DNA from: an uncultured Verrucomicrobia subdivision 3 bacterium
Lineage (GTDB): Bacteria > Verrucomicrobiota > Verrucomicrobiia > Limisphaerales > DASXHY01
Reading direction: 5' to 3'
Assembly: GCA_937890005.1 (NCBI GenBank)
Contig: CALBZA010000040.1
Span: 1-64,000 of the forward strand
Length of the DNA: 64,000 nucleotides
A model generated the notes under the pieces. It ran no database searches. It had not been told where the DNA came from and saw only the letters and a list, made by a program, of their open reading frames with translations. Shown here piece by piece: positions 62,144-64,000 of this stretch. Position numbers and translations under genes: made by a program. The stretch's first letter is position 1. Each line of letters begins with the position of its first letter.

Positions 62144-63082
62144 ATGACTCTCGCCGAGTTGCTTGAAACGGTCCGCCGCGTTGAGGTGCGAACCAACCGG
62201 CTCGTGAACGACACGATGGTCGGCGCGTATCTCAGCCGCTTTCGCGGGCGCGGCATGGACTTCGAGGAACTCCGCGAATACATGCCGGGCGACGATGTGC
62301 GGGACATCGATTGGAATGTGACCAATCGCATGGGCCGGCCGTTCGTAAAGCGCTTCCGCGAGGAACGCGAGCTGGCCATGGTGCTCGCGGTCGATGTTTC
62401 GGCTTCGTCATCGTTCGGTTCCGGCGAGCGGACCAAGCGCGAGTTTGCCACGGAGGTCTCCGCCACACTGGCTATCTCCGCTGCGCGCAGCAGTGACAAG
62501 GTCGCGCTGCTTCTCTTTTCCGACCAGGTGGAGCTGTTCGTTCCGCCGCGGAAGGGAAGGCGGCACATTCTGCGGCTGTTGCGAGAAATGCTTACGCTGC
62601 AGCCGCGCGGACGTGGTACGAACATTCCCGCGGCGCTCACGTTTCTCAATCATGTGCTGCATCGACGGGCGCTCGTTTTTCTGCTCACGGATTTCCTTCA
62701 CAGCATGGACGCCGACGCGATCAACCGGGTGTTGAACCGGCTGCCTGGAGATCATTCGCGCGATGTCTTTCATGAAGTGGGACTCACCAATTCGCGTCAT
62801 GACCTGGTTTGCGTTCATCTGCACGACCGGTTGGAAAGTGAATTTCCGGCAGCGGGAATGGTGACGCTTGAGGATGCGGAAACCGGCGAGCTGTTCGAGT
62901 TCGATTCGTCGCGTCAGCCGGTTCGACGCCAGTTCACAGAAAACAATCAACGCCGACTGATGGAACTCGACACGGCATTGCGTCATGCCGGTGTGGACAC
63001 GTTGCGTCTGAATTCCGGCGAACCATTCGCTCACGCATTGCAGCGCTTTTTCGAGCTGCGCCGCGGCAGGAGGCGCGGATGA
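62144..63082 (+). CDS. DUF58 protein of the MoxR operon
   Basis: 312 aa. The DUF58 signature RGRGMDFEELREYMPGDDVR is followed by DIDWNVTNRMGRPFVKRFRE and a VWA-like MIDAS block LAVDVSASSSFGSGE (DxSxS). No membrane segment, so it is a soluble partner of MoxR. The gene overlaps the next by ATGA (63079). Confidence 0.92.
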   Translation: MTLAELLETVRRVEVRTNRLVNDTMVGAYLSRFRGRGMDFEELREYMPGDDVRDIDWNVTNRMGRPFVKRFREERELAMVLAVDVSASSSFGSGERTKREFATEVSATLAISAARSSDKVALLLFSDQVELFVPPRKGRRHILRLLREMLTLQPRGRGTNIPAALTFLNHVLHRRALVFLLTDFLHSMDADAINRVLNRLPGDHSRDVFHEVGLTNSRHDLVCVHLHDRLESEFPAAGMVTLEDAETGELFEFDSSRQPVRRQFTENNQRRLMELDTALRHAGVDTLRLNSGEPFAHALQRFFELRRGRRRG

Positions 63083-63747
63083 GCTTGCGGTCGGGGCGAC
63101 AAGGCGGCTGGGAGGCAGGTTTTCGAGCCTGTTGGTGCAGGCTGGAATACCTGCGCTACACGTGGATCGCTTTGCTCGCATTTTTTGCTTCGTCGGTTTC
63201 CGCGCCTGCGCAGGGCACAAACGGTCCTCGCATCGGCAACGTTTCCTTGCATCCGCCGCATCCGGAAATTCCACCGGGCATCTGGGAACAACATTGGCCA
63301 TGGATCATTGGCGCCGTGGTTCTGATGGCGCTGATTGCTACCGCGGCCGTTCACTGGTTGCGAAAGGAACCGCTGCCGGTCGTTGAACCGATCGAATCCC
63401 GCACACGCCGCGAGCTGGTGATGCTGGTGAATCACGCGCCCAGTGCGCAAACACTCAGCAATGTGACCCGCTGCCTTCGAGTTTATTTGTCCGGCGCTTT
63501 CGGATTGCCGCCAGAGGAATTGACCACAAGCGAACTCGGCCAGGCGATCGAGTCGAATGGGATGCTGGAAGCCGAACTCAAGTCGCGCCTGATCCAATGG
63601 TTTTCAGAAGCGGATCAGCTTAAGTTTGCGCCAGCTCGGAATATTGCTCCGGAACGACTGCGTCAGGCTCAAGTGTTGTTTGAACAATGTGAACAGCGAC
63701 GCGCGGCGCTTCAGCAGGCCGCGACGAAACCTCCTGTGAACCGGTGA
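63079..63747 (+). CDS. DUF4381-like membrane protein
   Basis: 222 aa, start set by the ATGA overlap at 63079. A signal-like segment (~27-45) and one membrane helix (~75-95, WPWIIGAVVLMALIATAAVH) precede a cytoplasmic helical tail (~105-215). Such proteins sit between DUF58 and BatA in MoxR operons. Residues ~9-26 (GGWEAGFRACWCRLEYLR) are coded by a dispersed repeat placed before the signal segment; the tract is unusual for this position. GTGA overlap with batA. Confidence 0.75.
   Translation: MSLRSGRQGGWEAGFRACWCRLEYLRYTWIALLAFFASSVSAPAQGTNGPRIGNVSLHPPHPEIPPGIWEQHWPWIIGAVVLMALIATAAVHWLRKEPLPVVEPIESRTRRELVMLVNHAPSAQTLSNVTRCLRVYLSGAFGLPPEELTTSELGQAIESNGMLEAELKSRLIQWFSEADQLKFAPARNIAPERLRQAQVLFEQCEQRRAALQQAATKPPVNR
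63101..63159 (+). repeat. GCAGG...CCTGC phrase repeat in the 5' part of the DUF4381-like gene
   Basis: GGGAGGCAGGTTTTCGAGCC followed by TGTTGGTGCAGGCTGGAATA and CCTGCGCTAC. It contains GCAGGTTTTCGAGCCTG and GCAGGCTGGAATACCTGC, two weak hairpins. I recall this phrase as a dispersed intergenic repeat of Verrucomicrobiota; here it lies in frame at residues ~9-26. Confidence 0.6.
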
Positions 63748-64000
63748 ACAGCAGCTTCGAATTTCAATATCCCTGGCTGCTGGCGCTCCTTGCACTGCTG
63801 CCGATTTACAGCCTGCTGCGCGGGCGTGTCGGTCGGCATTCGTCGATCCGTTTTTCCAGCTCAGAAGTGATTCGCGCGGTTGGCGCCCAGGCGCGATCGG
63901 CCGCGGGACGGCTGCTTTTCTTTCTGCGCCTGCTCGCAGTGGCGTTCTGCATCATTGCACTGGCCGGACCGCGCTTTGCCGATCATCGCACCGAAACGCA
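63744..64000 (+). CDS. BatA-like VWA protein, 5' part (cut by the window edge)
   Basis: First 85 codons only, GTG start in a GTGA overlap with the previous stop. The visible part is SFEFQYPWLLALLALLPIYS, a second hydrophobic stretch RLLFFLRLLAVAFCIIALAG, and the sequence LAGPRFADHRTE, the characteristic start of aerotolerance BatA proteins before their VWA domain. Works with MoxR and DUF58. Confidence 0.88.
   Translation, partial: MNSSFEFQYPWLLALLALLPIYSLLRGRVGRHSSIRFSSSEVIRAVGAQARSAAGRLLFFLRLLAVAFCIIALAGPRFADHRTET

Overview
The window looks like a chromosomal segment of a free-living, polysaccharide-degrading member of the Verrucomicrobiota, probably near the Pedosphaera/Limisphaera group. 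That placement is inferred from family content: an autotransporter-associated beta-strand-repeat secreted protein, a DUF1592-type cytochrome paired with a Tat-exported DUF1552 protein, a MoxR/DUF58/VWA operon, a DUF1559-like domain, many exported glycosidases, and many dispersed intergenic repeats. No rRNA, phage, plasmid or CRISPR material is visible. One tRNA (Gln, anticodon TTG) is present.

Layout. 1-8483: secreted beta-repeat protein, MBL/beta-CASP nuclease-like protein, YajQ, lipoprotein GH51 arabinofuranosidase, GT2 and a Tat-exported MBL hydrolase. 8830-16239: eight tightly packed + strand genes of mostly unknown function (small soluble protein, frameshifted DUF3574 lipoprotein, tandem DcrB/PsbP-like protein, four membrane proteins of which two share a C-terminal module, and a soluble protein); this is the best candidate for an undescribed system. 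16553-19729: SWIM-SNF2 helicase. 19839-24778: DUF1592/DUF1552 pair and GH43. 24896-26840: DUF2892 and manganese catalase, divergent from DUF2243. 26887-32621: GH57/DUF3536, HrpB helicase, TMEM14 protein and a 59-aa CPXCG zinc protein. 32913-36658: pectin (rhamnogalacturonan-I) unit of PL11 lyase plus a tandem-domain acetylesterase. 36808-40368: LplT-PlsC-Aas lysophospholipid salvage fusion. 40617-47743: small proteins, YfcE phosphodiesterase, DUF6580, RluA, zinc dehydrogenase, DUF1080-like protein and a REC-Hpt-REC regulator. 47889-53278: YIP1 plus a MacA/MacB-like ABC exporter. 53420-58360: tRNA-Gln, pseudopilin-tailed lipoprotein, DUF1801/YdeI, YjfB, exonuclease III and a DUF2314 protein. 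58671-64000: MoxR, GH35 beta-galactosidase, DUF58, DUF4381-like protein and BatA-like VWA (cut by the window edge).

The glycosidases (GH51, GH43, GH35, PL11 and the SGNH esterases) would together act on arabinan- and galactan-decorated pectin. The second theme is repeat traffic: a REPIN-like palindromic element in three copies, and several families of short phrase-like repeats. Some of these lie in frame inside conserved genes (SNF2, hrpB, zinc dehydrogenase, DUF4381-like), where they add residues without breaking the gene.
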